A stretch of 64,000 nucleotides of DNA from Alkalibacterium putridalgicola (GTDB lineage: Bacteria; Bacillota; Bacilli; Lactobacillales; Carnobacteriaceae_A), in assembly GCF_900109825.1 (NCBI RefSeq), contig NZ_FOBL01000002.1, positions 1 to 64,000 on the forward strand. Direction: 5' to 3'. Below, in pieces: positions 26,395-35,622 of the stretch. The notes under the pieces were generated by a model. The model worked only from the letters and a program-made list of their open reading frames with translations. It did no database searches and had not been told where the DNA came from. Within the stretch, counting starts at the first letter, position 1, and the number at the start of each line of letters is the position of its first letter. A program made the position numbers and the translations under genes.

Positions 26395-26745
26395 TCAGTC
26401 AGTTTCATGCTTCTCGATGGTGATGGCGAGCGTTCCCCATTCCTGTTCTTTTTCAGGAGAGTAGATCGTGTACGTTTTTTCCAGCATCTCTTCAAGAGAT
26501 GAGTCCGTGGATCCCATCGCTTCTTTTGGAATGGCTTGATACATTTCTTTAAAGGTAGGGAAGCGTGTCAGGTCTTTGATGCGTACGGTCACGTCTTCAA
26601 GGGGATTGGTCAACTTGTTGAAAGTGATCAGATCACCGATTTTGAGATTGCGACGTTTTCGGTCATACAAACGAACCTCGACGATTTTTTCACCGGAAGC
26701 AACTAATTCAAAAGGCCGGTCATAAAGCCCCATAAAGTAATGCAT
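26395..26745 (-). CDS. ASCH-domain protein
   Basis: A 116-residue protein of the ASCH superfamily, a PUA-like beta-barrel. The signature segment FELVASGEKIVEVRLYDRKRRNLKIGDLITF fills residues 10-40. ASCH proteins are thought to bind RNA or modified nucleosides; some hydrolyse N4-acetylcytidine. The start at 26745 follows AAAGGA; an earlier in-frame ATG would add six residues. Confidence 0.82.
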   Translation of the reverse strand: MHYFMGLYDRPFELVASGEKIVEVRLYDRKRRNLKIGDLITFNKLTNPLEDVTVRIKDLTRFPTFKEMYQAIPKEAMGSTDSSLEEMLEKTYTIYSPEKEQEWGTLAITIEKHETD

Positions 26746-26763
26746 GCAGATTATTCCTTTCAT

Positions 26764-26797
26764 AAAAAATTCCCCTAAAGAAGTCAGGGGAATTTTT
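26764..26797. terminator. Terminator downstream of pepS and element E1
   Basis: AAAAAATTCCCCT/AGGGGAATTTTT. On the reverse strand it follows the structured element that trails pepS. Confidence 0.8.
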
Positions 26798-26822
26798 CAG
26801 CGTTAAGTTTTTAATGTCTTGT

Positions 26823-26987
26823 ACGAATCTAGTGTGAAGAGATTCGCGCCAGTACCCGTGTCTAGTCATTTAAGTTTGACACCGGCGATAGGACACCACG
26901 GTCGCTTTGCTCCCCTGGTACTGTTCTCCTACGCATGAAACATGCTAGGGGAACAGCAATTTTTCGTGAGTGTCAACCGAACTTAAA
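26823..26987 (-). ncRNA. Structured element E1 (short member)
   Basis: Reverse-strand element in the 3' region of pepS. The outer stem TTAAGTT/AACTTAA, a 3-base bulge and a second stem TGACAC/GTGTCA enclose CGAAAAATTGCTGT (26953-26966). An internal hairpin with CATG...CATG at its tip follows, then a 29-base block (26896-26924) that matches element E2 at 28 positions. A further hairpin lies at 26823-26849. It lacks the central domain present in E2 and E3. Coding potential is absent. I do not recognise the class. Confidence 0.65.
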
Positions 26988-27004
26988 TTACTTTTCTTTC
27001 CTTT

Positions 27005-28243
27005 TTACGCCCAGGCGCCTTTACGGAAGACTGGGACACGGGAGCCGTCTTCACGGATGCCGTCGATGTCCATCTGGTCGGAACCGATCATGAAGTCGAC
27101 GTGAACGTCAGAACGGTTCAAGCCCGCTTCTTTCAATTCGTCTTCAGACATTTCTGTTCCGCCTTCCAGGTTGAATGCGTAAGCAGAACCCAGAGCCAGA
27201 TGGTTTGAAGCATTCTCGTCAAATAAAGTATTGAAGAAAGTCAAACCAGACTGTGAGATAGGGGAGGCATCAGGGACTAAAGCCACTTCGCCTAAACGTG
27301 CAGCACCTTCGTCGGTTTTGATCAATTCCTTGATGACGTCTTCACCTTTTTCAGCTTTAACGTCAACGACTTTACCGTCTTTGAAGTGGAACTCCATGCC
27401 TTCGATGATATTGCCGGCATAACTTAAAGGCTTGGTCGATACAACGACACCGTCGACACGGTTGGCGTCTGGTGCACTGAAGACTTCTTCAGTCGGCATG
27501 TTGGCCATGAAGCGTTCGCCGCGCGCGTTCAAGCTTCCGGCACCTTCCCATCGGTGCCCTTTAGGCAAGCCGACGGTCAGGTCTGTTCCTGGAGCAGCGT
27601 AGTGCAATGCAACGAACTGTTCTTTGTTCAATTCGTCAGCTTTAGATTCAAGAGTTTTGTCCTTGTTTTCCCAAGTGGAAACAGGATCTTCGTCATACAA
27701 GTGGATCGCCTTGAAGATAGCATCCCATAAGGCATCGACACGTTCTTCAGCTGTATCGAGTTCTGGGAAGACTTTCTCTGCCCATTTTTCTCCTGAGGCA
27801 GCAGCAACGACCCAGCTGACTTTATTTGACTGAGTGGCTTTACGCATAGCAGAAAAGGCCTTGCCTCTTGCTTTTTGAGCAGCAGCGATCTTCTTGTTGT
27901 CCAGTCCTTTTAATGAATCCGGGTCAGATGAACGCACGCTGATACGGCTGGCACCTTTTTCAATGTGATCTAAAGATTCGTCGACTTTGTACTGTTCAAC
28001 CGTAGCCACGACGTCTTCAGGGGCAAGTTTGAAAGTAGAACGAGTGACTTGATCGTCTGTCCACTTCACGATCACTTCTTTGGCGCCTCTTTCATAAGCC
28101 GCTTCAGTGATCAAACGAGCCAGGGGAGCCTGATCCACATCGACGCTCAATACAACTGTGTGTCCATCAGTAACATTGACACCTGTTGAGACAAGCAGGT
28201 CAGCATATTTTTTCAAGTTTTCTTCGAAATTAGGTAATACCAT
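27005..28243 (-). CDS. pepS: M29 aminopeptidase
   Basis: A 412-residue metallo-aminopeptidase of family M29 (PepS/AmpS/thermophilic aminopeptidase). The typical start LPNFEENLKKYADLLVSTGVNV is followed by conserved NMPTEEVFSAPD, GEVALV, NHLALGSAY and HVDFMIGSDQMD blocks, which hold the Glu, His, Tyr and Asp metal and catalytic residues. It trims N-terminal residues from peptides in the cytoplasm. It has full family length. AGGAGG precedes the ATG. Confidence 0.93.
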   Translation of the reverse strand: MVLPNFEENLKKYADLLVSTGVNVTDGHTVVLSVDVDQAPLARLITEAAYERGAKEVIVKWTDDQVTRSTFKLAPEDVVATVEQYKVDESLDHIEKGASRISVRSSDPDSLKGLDNKKIAAAQKARGKAFSAMRKATQSNKVSWVVAAASGEKWAEKVFPELDTAEERVDALWDAIFKAIHLYDEDPVSTWENKDKTLESKADELNKEQFVALHYAAPGTDLTVGLPKGHRWEGAGSLNARGERFMANMPTEEVFSAPDANRVDGVVVSTKPLSYAGNIIEGMEFHFKDGKVVDVKAEKGEDVIKELIKTDEGAARLGEVALVPDASPISQSGLTFFNTLFDENASNHLALGSAYAFNLEGGTEMSEDELKEAGLNRSDVHVDFMIGSDQMDIDGIREDGSRVPVFRKGAWA

Positions 28244-28502
28244 TAGTTTTCCTCCTACGATTTATCATTACTTTATAATATTAGCACAGATGACAGCATG
28301 TCACAATCAGGAAAATTCATCAAATTTTAATACTCACTATTTTTTAAACTGACAGGATGAACGGGATTGTTTGTTTTTTACAAAGATAGTCAGTTTTCAC
28401 AATCTATGTAAGCGTTAGTATATGAACATCTTTTTGAACCCTTTCTTGAATTTGTTCAACATGTTATACTATTAGCCATAGCGCTAGTATTAGTTTATTA
28501 TG

Positions 28503-28512
28503 ATACTAGTAT
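28503..28512. promoter_or_regulatory. Palindrome ATACTAGTAT, likely TetR operator
   Basis: A perfect 10-bp palindrome 21 bp before the TetR start, next to a degenerate copy (GCTAGTATTAG near 28482-28492). The identical 10-mer overlaps the promoter of the NagZ-like gene at 7358. It is probably the autoregulatory site of the adjacent gene. Confidence 0.5.
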
Positions 28513-28533
28513 ATAAGTAAGGAAGTGAAGGAT

Positions 28534-29097
28534 GTGCCCCGCAAAAGGAAAATTATGAAAGAACATATTCTGGAAGCTGCTTTAGAACTAATGAAAGATG
28601 AAGGGTTTGAGAATTTTACCGCAAGACGCATTGCCGAATACTTGAATGCTTCAACTCAGCCTATCTATAAAGAGTTTCAGAATATGGATGATCTGAGAGA
28701 AAATTTGCTTGAATATGTAAAAGAGATCATTCACGAGAACATATTTAAAGTGACGACCGATAATGGAAATTTGATCGATGTCTGTGCCAACTATATACGT
28801 TTTGCCAAAGAAGAGGGGACGTTGTTCTGCGCTTTATTTATGGGTAGAGACCGCCCGGCCCGTACATTACACGAGTGTGCTTTGAATTCATTGAATGATC
28901 TGATGAAACAGATGAATGAGCTTGATGATTATGAGGAAAGAAAAGCTTTTCTGGATATTGTCTGGCCGTCGATCCACGGCACAGCTGTGCTGACCGCACA
29001 GGGTCAGTTCGATTTTGACGATAAAACGATCGATGAAAAAGCTCATCATATCGTGACGCATTCGCTGGCTGTCTGGAAAGAATCAAAAGTAGCCTAG
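28534..29097 (+). CDS. TetR-family regulator
   Basis: A 187-residue TetR-type repressor. The N-terminal HTH (EHILEAALELMKDEGFENFTARRIAEYLNASTQPIYKEF) spans about 9-46, followed by a helical ligand domain of the TetR C-terminal DUF1956/WHG kind (VWPSIHGTAVL). The GTG at 28534 is preferred because the AAGGAAG site is 8-15 bases before it; GTG at 28525 is the alternative. It is a single gene between converging terminators. Its targets may include its own promoter and the 7.4 kb gene, which share ATACTAGTAT. Confidence 0.85.
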   Translation: MPRKRKIMKEHILEAALELMKDEGFENFTARRIAEYLNASTQPIYKEFQNMDDLRENLLEYVKEIIHENIFKVTTDNGNLIDVCANYIRFAKEEGTLFCALFMGRDRPARTLHECALNSLNDLMKQMNELDDYEERKAFLDIVWPSIHGTAVLTAQGQFDFDDKTIDEKAHHIVTHSLAVWKESKVA

Positions 29098-29111
29098 AGA
29101 ACCACAATTAG

Positions 29112-29157
29112 AAAAGACTTGACTAAGAGGTGTGAAACCTTTTAGTCAAGTCTTTTT
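29112..29157. terminator. Bidirectional terminator
   Basis: AAAAGACTTGACTAA pairs with TTAGTCAAGTCTTTTT; serves TetR (+) and aldo-keto reductase (-). Confidence 0.88.
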
Positions 29158-29164
29158 GCATTCT

Positions 29165-30010
29165 TTAAAAGGTGATGGTGTCGGGATCCGTGGCTGAACC
29201 GGCTCGACCGGTCATGCCGTCGATGATCTTCATGTCTGCGTCGCTGATTTCAAAATCAAAAATATCTGCGTTCTCCCAGACGCGTTCTTTCGTGACGGTC
29301 TTAGGCAGCGGCAGGAAATCGTGCTGCAGGCTCCAGCGCAGGACCAGCTGGGCGATGGACTTATCATACTTTTCAGCCAGATCTTTCAGCACATCGATGT
29401 CGAAAATCTTCCCTGTGCCCAGCGGGCTGTATGCCTCATTGATGATATTGTGCTCAGTATTGTATTTGACCACTTCCGGTTGCATTTCACTTGGATTGAG
29501 CAGGATCTGGTTCACTGCCGGCTTGATGTTCGCCGTTTCAAGTAAGGCATCCAGATGATGGGGCTGGAAGTTGGATACACCAAGCGTTTTGACTTTACCT
29601 TTGGCCACGAATTCCTCCATGGCTTTCCAGCTTTCTGCGTTCGCTTCTTTCCAGTTATCACGGAAGTATTTAGGATTCGGCCAGTGGATCAGGACAAGAT
29701 CGATGTAATCCGTATCCAGTTTATTCAGCGAGTCGTTCAAGGCTTCCACGGTATTGTCGTAGCCGTGTTTCTTATTATGCAGTTTGGTCGTCAGGAAAAT
29801 CTCTTCCCGCTTCACACCGCTTTCCTTGATGGCTTCGCCAACTTCTTCTTCGTTATTGTAGCCCTGGGCTGTATCGATATGACGATAACCGGCTTCCAAA
29901 GCCCAAAGGACAGACTGTTTGGCTTCATTGTCTTTGGCCTGCCAGGTCCCGAAACCGACTTTTGGAATGGTCAATCCGTTGTTCATCTGATACCCATCTG
30001 TTAATGACAT
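29165..30010 (-). CDS. Aldo-keto reductase, diketogluconate-reductase type
   Basis: A 281-residue aldo-keto reductase with catalytic Asp46, Tyr51, Lys76 and His109 (LVLIHWP) and the C-terminal cofactor motif LPKTVTKERV. The length and start (NNGLTIPKVGFGTWQ) match the 2,5-diketo-D-gluconate reductase subgroup. It acts on aldehydes or keto sugars with NADPH. The start at 30010 gives normal length; the weak GTGGGAA upstream is the only ribosome site. About 40 extra residues of open frame to 30124 look non-coding. Confidence 0.87.
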   Translation of the reverse strand: MSLTDGYQMNNGLTIPKVGFGTWQAKDNEAKQSVLWALEAGYRHIDTAQGYNNEEEVGEAIKESGVKREEIFLTTKLHNKKHGYDNTVEALNDSLNKLDTDYIDLVLIHWPNPKYFRDNWKEANAESWKAMEEFVAKGKVKTLGVSNFQPHHLDALLETANIKPAVNQILLNPSEMQPEVVKYNTEHNIINEAYSPLGTGKIFDIDVLKDLAEKYDKSIAQLVLRWSLQHDFLPLPKTVTKERVWENADIFDFEISDADMKIIDGMTGRAGSATDPDTITF

Positions 30011-30094
30011 GTGTGCATTCCCACTTTCAACAGTATTTTTTTCTTCTATCAAAAGTATAGCGATAGAAGAAAGCGAATGCCAATATAAGTACTC

Positions 30095-30177
30095 AAAAAA
30101 AGCAGTGAAAGAGGGAGTCGTCACTCAACAATACACAATTGCCGGTGACAAGCATCCTTCATTCACTGCTCGTTTTT
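30095..30177. terminator. Long-loop hairpin between flavodoxin and reductase genes
   Basis: AGCAGTGAA (30101-30109) pairs with TTCACTGCT (30162-30170) across a loop of about 52 bases, with A-run and T-run outside. On the reverse strand it would end the flavodoxin transcript. The large loop makes it unusual. Confidence 0.5.
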
Positions 30178-30196
30178 CATTTTATTAACCCGGACT

Positions 30197-30649
30197 CTAC
30201 TGATTCTCGTAAGCACTGATCAGTTTAGATGCAAGGGCCTTGAGGTTTTCAATGTCTTCATCTTCGGGATTCAAGTTTACTTTTACGTTTTCGGCTCCTT
30301 TAGTGGCACCCGTCTTTTCAAACTGCTCGTCAAAGTCATCGACCGATTTACAGTACTTTTCATAAAATGTATCGCCAGAACCAAAGTTACCGTAAATCTT
30401 TCCTGTCAAATCGACATCCTCGAGTTCTTCATAGAAGTCAACGATTTCATCCGGCAAATCTGCATCCGTTCCATAGGTGTAAGTACCAACGACTGTGATG
30501 TCGACATTTTTAAAGTCTTCCGGATCAGCAAAAACACTTTCGACGAGTTCAACTTCGGCTCCCAGTTCCTGGAAAGCTTCTACTAATATCTCCGCGCATT
30601 CTTCAGTATTCCCTGTCAGACTTGCATAAACGATCATTACACTAGGCAT
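30197..30649 (-). CDS. Flavodoxin
   Basis: A 150-residue flavodoxin. The FMN phosphate loop SLTGNTEE lies at 10-17, the FMN-stacking loops around TYTYGTDADLPDE and NFGSGDTFYEKYC, and the protein is very acidic as usual. It transfers low-potential electrons, for example to radical-SAM enzymes. AAGGAT precedes the start. It is monocistronic. Confidence 0.92.
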   Translation of the reverse strand: MPSVMIVYASLTGNTEECAEILVEAFQELGAEVELVESVFADPEDFKNVDITVVGTYTYGTDADLPDEIVDFYEELEDVDLTGKIYGNFGSGDTFYEKYCKSVDDFDEQFEKTGATKGAENVKVNLNPEDEDIENLKALASKLISAYENQ

Positions 30650-30891
30650 AGCTTGATATCCTTCTTTCTCTATATAATATGATTGCTCATTTCAAAGTAA
30701 AGCTTGTCTAAAAAAGAATACCATTTAAATGTATAAGATTCAACGGAGGACACAGATACAAATCATAGAAATTAAAAGAATAATAGTGTAATCAGCTTAT
30801 AAAAACAGGTATACTAGTAAATATAGAAGGTTTTTCTTAATGTAACGACAGACGTTCATTGTAGAACAAACAAAGTTTAGGAGAATGTTTT

Positions 30892-31842
30892 ATGTTAGCA
30901 AAAATCCGCCGCATCCCGGCCGGAACGTTTTTAGTGCCGCTCATTTTGAGTATGATCACCTACACGATCTGGCCAGATCTGTTTATGATCGGGGGATTGA
31001 CACAAGCGCTGTTTTCTGGCCAGAGTGTCGGATTCATTGCAGCCATCCTGACCTTTTTCTCAGGCACATTGATCGATGTCAAGCAGCTGGGTAATCTGAT
31101 CAAACGTCAAGGGCTCCTGTTTCTCTATAAAGCGTTCTTCAGCATGCTTCTGGCCTGGGGATATATCCTCTTGTTTGGGCAGGAAGGGATCCTGGGCATC
31201 AGCGGACTGGCGTTTGCCTCCACGATCACCAGTGTGAATACAGCGATCTATCTGCTCACTGCAAAAAGTTACGGCACCAAACTGGACACAGGGGCATATG
31301 GCTTGTTCGGGATATTGAGTCTGCCGGTGCTGCCGATCATTTTATACAGTCTGCTGTACTCGGGTGGAGGTTCGGCTATCGATCTGACTCCGGTGTTTTC
31401 TATCCTGATCCCTTTGATTTTAGGCGTGATCCTGGGGAACCTGGACGAGGATTTCACAGAATTGTTTGCTCCCGGAATCAGTGCCATCCTGCCGTTTCTC
31501 GGCTGGAATGTCGGTCAGGGCGTCAATCTGATCGAGGCGATCCGTTCAGGGTTGCCCGGACTGCTGCTGACGGCCTTTTTCATTCTGACCATGTCGACAC
31601 TGATCATTCTGGATAAAAACATACTGAAAAATGACGGATTATATGGGATGGCACTGATGACCGTTGCAGGTCTATCGACATCATCACCCGCCATCGTGGC
31701 TGCAACGTTCCCGCAAGTTGAGCAATACGTGTCAGGGGCAACGACCCAGGTTCTTCTGGTCTCAGTCCTGACGAGTGTCGGTATGCCGATCATCATCGCC
31801 AGAGTCGCACGCAGGATGAACAAGAAGACCAATCGCTTGTAA
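30892..31842 (+). CDS. kdgT: 2-keto-3-deoxygluconate permease
   Basis: A 316-residue membrane protein with about ten helices. The opening MLAKIRRIPAGTFLVPLI and the GTLIDVKQLGNLIKRQG segment are typical of the KdgT family of proton-coupled 2-keto-3-deoxygluconate transporters. AGGAGA precedes the ATG. No kdg catabolic genes are adjacent, so its partner pathway lies elsewhere. It is followed by structured element E2. Confidence 0.88.
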   Translation: MLAKIRRIPAGTFLVPLILSMITYTIWPDLFMIGGLTQALFSGQSVGFIAAILTFFSGTLIDVKQLGNLIKRQGLLFLYKAFFSMLLAWGYILLFGQEGILGISGLAFASTITSVNTAIYLLTAKSYGTKLDTGAYGLFGILSLPVLPIILYSLLYSGGGSAIDLTPVFSILIPLILGVILGNLDEDFTELFAPGISAILPFLGWNVGQGVNLIEAIRSGLPGLLLTAFFILTMSTLIILDKNILKNDGLYGMALMTVAGLSTSSPAIVAATFPQVEQYVSGATTQVLLVSVLTSVGMPIIIARVARRMNKKTNRL

Positions 31843-31853
31843 GTGATAAAAGT

Positions 31854-32149
31854 AAAACGACCCGCTTTGACCCTGCGAAAAATTGCTGTGAAACTTACAT
31901 GTCTCATGTTTAGTTTCACAGTACCAGGGGAGCATAGCGACCGTGGTTACCTTTTAATCTGTAGCAATGTTCCTTGGCAGTCACATTGTATTGAGGCTCT
32001 AGGAAATAATTAAGAGCCTCAACAAATGAGCAGCTTGCGCGCAATTGCCATGATTGTTGTGGCTTCAGCCACTTACAAGCATAGTATGCGAGAGGCTGTT
32101 ACGTAGCTGGGTACAGTCATCTTTTTTCGCACGTGGTCAGGGTCGTTTT
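31854..32149 (+). ncRNA. Structured element E2 (long member)
   Basis: A multi-branched element of about 296 bp after kdgT. A perfect 10-bp outer stem (AAAACGACCC/GGGTCGTTTT, 31854-31863 and 32140-32149) is followed by a bulge and a second stem TGACC/GGTCA. Inside are CGAAAAATTGCTGT (31876-31889), a hairpin GTGAAAC/GTTTCAC tipped by CATG, the block 31918-31946 shared with E1, a hairpin GAGGCTCT/AGAGCCTC, and smaller stems. T6 near 32122 opposes the A5 of the 5' side. No ORF and no transposase. It fills the kdgT-GH1 gap. Confidence 0.7.
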
Positions 32150-32212
32150 GCTGGATAAATAGTTTTAATTATATTTTTCAAAATATAAAAAATCAGATTT
32201 AGGAGTGAGTCA

Positions 32213-33652
32213 ATGTTTCATAAAGAACACGATGCCTTCCCGAAAGACTTTTTATGGGGATCTGCATCAGCTGCCTATCAAGTCGAAGGCGCAATGAGTG
32301 AAGACGGCAAAGGAGAATCTGTCTGGGACCGATTCGTCAAGATCCCGGGAAAGACCTTTAAAGGAACGACAGGTGAAGTGGCTGTCGATCATTATCACCG
32401 CTACAAAGAAGACGTCAGACTGATGGCGGAGCAGGGACTGAAAGCTTACCGCTTTTCGATCGCATGGTCACGCATCATCCCGGACGGTGACGGAGAAGTC
32501 AATGAAAAAGGGCTTGAATTTTACGACAACCTGATCGACGAGCTGCTGAAATATGATATCGAACCCGTTGTGACTTTGTACCACTGGGATATCCCGCAGG
32601 CTCTGCAGGATAAATACCAGGGCTGGGAAAGCCGTCAGGTCATTGAAGACTTTACGCGCTATGCCGAAATTTTGTTCAAGCGCTACAACGACAAAGTAAA
32701 CTACTGGGTCAGCTTGAATGAACAGAACATCTTCATCATGCTGGGCTACCGTATGGCGGCCCATCCACCGAATGTCACCGATGAAAAACGTATGTATGCG
32801 GCCAATCATATCGCCCATCTCGCTAACGCATCAGTCATCAAGCGTTTCAGAGAACTGGGTATGAAAGGGAAGATCGGTCCGAGTTTCGCCTACGGTCCGA
32901 CGTATGCTTTAGACAGTCATCCGTTGAACCAGCTGGCTGCTGAAAATAATGAAGAGTTCAATGCTCACTTGTGGATGGACATCTATGTGCGCGGTGAGTA
33001 TCCGTCTGTGGTCTGGAAGTATCTCGAGCGCCATGATCTGGCTCCAGAGATAAAACCAGGGGACACAGAACTTCTAAAAGCCGGCAAACCGGACTTCATG
33101 GGACTCAACTATTATCAGACCGCCACTGTGGAAGCGAATCCTTTAGACGGTGTGGGTGCGGGTAAAATCAACACGACCGGTAAAAAAGGAACGAGTGAAG
33201 CGAGCGGTTTACCGGGACTTTATAAGTCTGCCAAAAATCCGTTCATCGAAAAAACGGACTGGGACTGGGACATCGATCCGACCGGCCTGCGTGTGGCCAT
33301 GCGCCGCATCAACAGCCGCTACCAGCTGCCTATTTTGATCACAGAAAACGGCCTGGGTGCGTATGATGACCTGGAAGAAGACGGGTCGATCCACGATGAT
33401 TACCGTATCGACTTTTTGAGAAATCATGTCAAGGCGATCCAGGAAGCCATAACGGACGGTGTCGAGGTCTTAGGTTACTGCACATGGAGCTATACCGATC
33501 TCTTGAGCTGGATGAATGGCTATCAGAAGCGCTACGGTTTCGTTTATGTGGACCGCGAAGAACTGGATGAGAAGGAACTTAAACGCTACAAGAAAGACAG
33601 TTACTTCTGGTACAAGAAAGTGATCGAAACGAACGGTCAGGAACTGGACTGA
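32213..33652 (+). CDS. GH1 6-phospho-beta-glucosidase
   Basis: A 479-residue GH1 enzyme. The N-terminal signature FLWGSASAAYQVEGA is present, with acid/base Glu170 (SLNEQN) and nucleophile Glu378 (ITENG). Ser432, Lys439 and Tyr441 in SWMNGYQKRYG form the S-x6-K-x-Y phosphate-binding loop typical of 6-phospho-beta-glycosidases, so the likely substrate is a phosphorylated beta-glucoside imported by a PTS. No PTS gene is nearby. The gene stands alone behind AGGAGTGAG with its own terminator. Confidence 0.9.
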   Translation: MFHKEHDAFPKDFLWGSASAAYQVEGAMSEDGKGESVWDRFVKIPGKTFKGTTGEVAVDHYHRYKEDVRLMAEQGLKAYRFSIAWSRIIPDGDGEVNEKGLEFYDNLIDELLKYDIEPVVTLYHWDIPQALQDKYQGWESRQVIEDFTRYAEILFKRYNDKVNYWVSLNEQNIFIMLGYRMAAHPPNVTDEKRMYAANHIAHLANASVIKRFRELGMKGKIGPSFAYGPTYALDSHPLNQLAAENNEEFNAHLWMDIYVRGEYPSVVWKYLERHDLAPEIKPGDTELLKAGKPDFMGLNYYQTATVEANPLDGVGAGKINTTGKKGTSEASGLPGLYKSAKNPFIEKTDWDWDIDPTGLRVAMRRINSRYQLPILITENGLGAYDDLEEDGSIHDDYRIDFLRNHVKAIQEAITDGVEVLGYCTWSYTDLLSWMNGYQKRYGFVYVDREELDEKELKRYKKDSYFWYKKVIETNGQELD

Positions 33653-33675
33653 GTGTTTTAATATAGAAGAAATGG

Positions 33676-33707
33676 AAATGGTCTCGGGGCTCTCGAGACC
33701 ATTTTTT
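33676..33707 (+). terminator. Terminator after GH1
   Basis: AAATGGTCTCG/CGAGACCATTT stem followed by T-run. Confidence 0.88.
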
Positions 33708-33775
33708 CGCATATCGAGGGACTTTACAGTAAAATAGTAAGAGTAAAAGATGTTTACATAAAGGAGACTGGTGAT

Positions 33776-34687
33776 ATGACTAAAGCTGTAGTGATCGTGA
33801 ATCCGTCGAGCGGGCGGGCCGAGGGTGAAGAATATGGTCCAAAAGCTCAGACTGAACTTGAAAAAATGTACGATGAAGTGGAACTGAGATGGACGGAAAA
33901 AGAAGGCGACGCCACCGACTTTGCCCGGGAAGCCGCGCGTGAACATGTGGATGCGATCTATGCTTTAGGGGGAGACGGCACCGTAAACGAATGTGTGAAC
34001 GGGATCGCACCTGAAGACCATCGGCCGCCTTTCGGGTTTATCCCGCTGGGTACCGTCAATGACCTGGGACGCGTGTTAGGCATTCCGATGAATCCGGACA
34101 AAGCAGTGAAACAGTTGACGAACCGCCGGAAAAAAGCCATCGATATCGGCAAGATCAATCAGAAGTATTTTGTCGATATCGTTGCCATCGGGTCGATCCC
34201 GGAAGCCGTTCACTCCGTCCCCGTGGAGGAAAAAACCAAACTCGGTCCCTTTGCCTATATCATGGAAGGCCTCAAAGCCTTGTCTGAAAAGGAAGTCTAC
34301 CCGTTTGCCTTCGATATCGAAGGGAAAGTATCTGAAGTGAATTCCTTTTTGGTGGTCATTGCTTTGACCAACTCAGTGGCCGGTATTCCGACCATGATCC
34401 CGGAGGCCAGCGAAGATGACGGCTATCTGCATCTGCTGGCAGTGAAAGCAGACAATTTTGCCCAGCAGGTGAATCTTGTGCCGAAGATATTTGCCGGAAA
34501 AATACCTGAAGATGATGAGATCTTCTACCGCAAGTTTACAGAAGCAGAAATCTCTCTTACGGATGAGAAAAAGTACGAATCCGTCATCACCAATGTCGAC
34601 GGCGATGAAGGCGATCATCTGCCGATAAAACTGAAAGTATTCAAGCAGCATATGCAAGTCTTTGTACCTGACAATGCGGACGAATAG
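33776..34687 (+). CDS. Diacylglycerol/lipid kinase family protein
   Basis: A 303-residue protein of the DagK/YegS-type lipid kinase family. The N-terminal AVVIVNPSSGR nucleotide loop and the GGDGTVNECVNG motif (about 63-74) form the ATP site, and the beta-sandwich C-terminal domain is complete. It would phosphorylate diacylglycerol or a related lipid at the membrane surface, as DgkB does when recycling lipid from lipoteichoic acid synthesis. AAGGAGA precedes the ATG. It is monocistronic. Confidence 0.88.
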   Translation: MTKAVVIVNPSSGRAEGEEYGPKAQTELEKMYDEVELRWTEKEGDATDFAREAAREHVDAIYALGGDGTVNECVNGIAPEDHRPPFGFIPLGTVNDLGRVLGIPMNPDKAVKQLTNRRKKAIDIGKINQKYFVDIVAIGSIPEAVHSVPVEEKTKLGPFAYIMEGLKALSEKEVYPFAFDIEGKVSEVNSFLVVIALTNSVAGIPTMIPEASEDDGYLHLLAVKADNFAQQVNLVPKIFAGKIPEDDEIFYRKFTEAEISLTDEKKYESVITNVDGDEGDHLPIKLKVFKQHMQVFVPDNADE

Positions 34688-34937
34688 TTGTATACTCTAG
34701 GTGAGAACTAGGGAATAGCTTCAAACCCAGCCCTGGTTCCTGAAGCAGCTTTCTTACCAGACGGACCGTCCTCTTATTAAAATTCACTGTTCACAGAAAA
34801 ATCAAACCTTTTTCCTCAATTGAATACACTTTACCCCTATGCTAGAATAGGAGAGGAAAATAGTTAAGATAAGAATTCAACGAACACGACAAATTTTGAT
34901 AATGAGCGAAGAAAATCAATCAAGAGGACGGTCTTTT

Positions 34938-35555
34938 ATGGCAAAAACGAAAGTCAGAGAAATACTGCAGTCAAATGATACACCGAAAGAAAAATTTGAA
35001 TACCTGTGGGGATACTATCGCTGGCACGTGATCATTCTCGTGTCAGGGATATTTTTTGCGGGCTATTTATTCGTCGACTGGATGAACCGGCCGATCACCG
35101 CTTTCCACGTGACTGTGCTGGCACCTGAAGTGGATACCGAAGAAGAGAACCAGCTGACAGAGGACCTTAATCAGCTCATACAGCATGAAGGACGCAACGA
35201 AAAAGCATACGCCTCGTTTACGCCTCATGGTCAGCTTGCCGAGCGGTTCACCGCCCAGCTGACGGCTGCTGAATATGATGTCATCTTAATGGACGAACCG
35301 GCCTTCAGAGAGTATGCCGACTTTGGCACCATGCAGGAGTTCCGTCTGAGCGGCTTGGATGAAGAAGACTACTATCAGCCGGATGTCTATGACGATCCGA
35401 TGGCAGTTGATTCAAGCCATTTTGATATATTCAACCAGTATGAAACCACATCTGACATGGTCGTCATGATCCCTGAAAACAGTCGGCGCCGCGACGCCAT
35501 CACAACCTTTTTCGAAACCCAGGGTTATGACATCGAATTCATCGACAACGACTAA
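34938..35555 (+). CDS. Unknown single-span membrane protein
   Basis: A 205-residue protein. A basic N-terminal segment is followed by one membrane helix (HVIILVSGIFFAGYLFVDWM, about 33-52), then an acidic extracellular domain of about 150 residues. I recognise no domain. The start at 34938 follows AGAGGACGG. Frames opening at 34896 or 34902 lack a ribosome site. The promoter region at 34810-34860 is A+T-rich. A strong terminator follows. Confidence 0.7.
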   Translation: MAKTKVREILQSNDTPKEKFEYLWGYYRWHVIILVSGIFFAGYLFVDWMNRPITAFHVTVLAPEVDTEEENQLTEDLNQLIQHEGRNEKAYASFTPHGQLAERFTAQLTAAEYDVILMDEPAFREYADFGTMQEFRLSGLDEEDYYQPDVYDDPMAVDSSHFDIFNQYETTSDMVVMIPENSRRRDAITTFFETQGYDIEFIDND

Positions 35556-35564
35556 ACATAAAGT

Positions 35565-35601
35565 AGAAAGCCTTCGACTCTGGTCGAAGGCTTCTTTTTT
35601 T
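35565..35601 (+). terminator. Terminator
   Basis: AAGCCTTCGAC/GTCGAAGGCTT with a 4-base loop and T-run. Confidence 0.9.
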
Positions 35602-35622
35602 GTCTTGAGGTGCAGGGAGGAC

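Noticed and set aside
26823-26987. Element E1 as a riboswitch of pepS or ASCH
   Set aside because: It lies after the pepS stop and is separated from ASCH by a terminator. The related elements are also downstream or between genes, with no consistent target gene.
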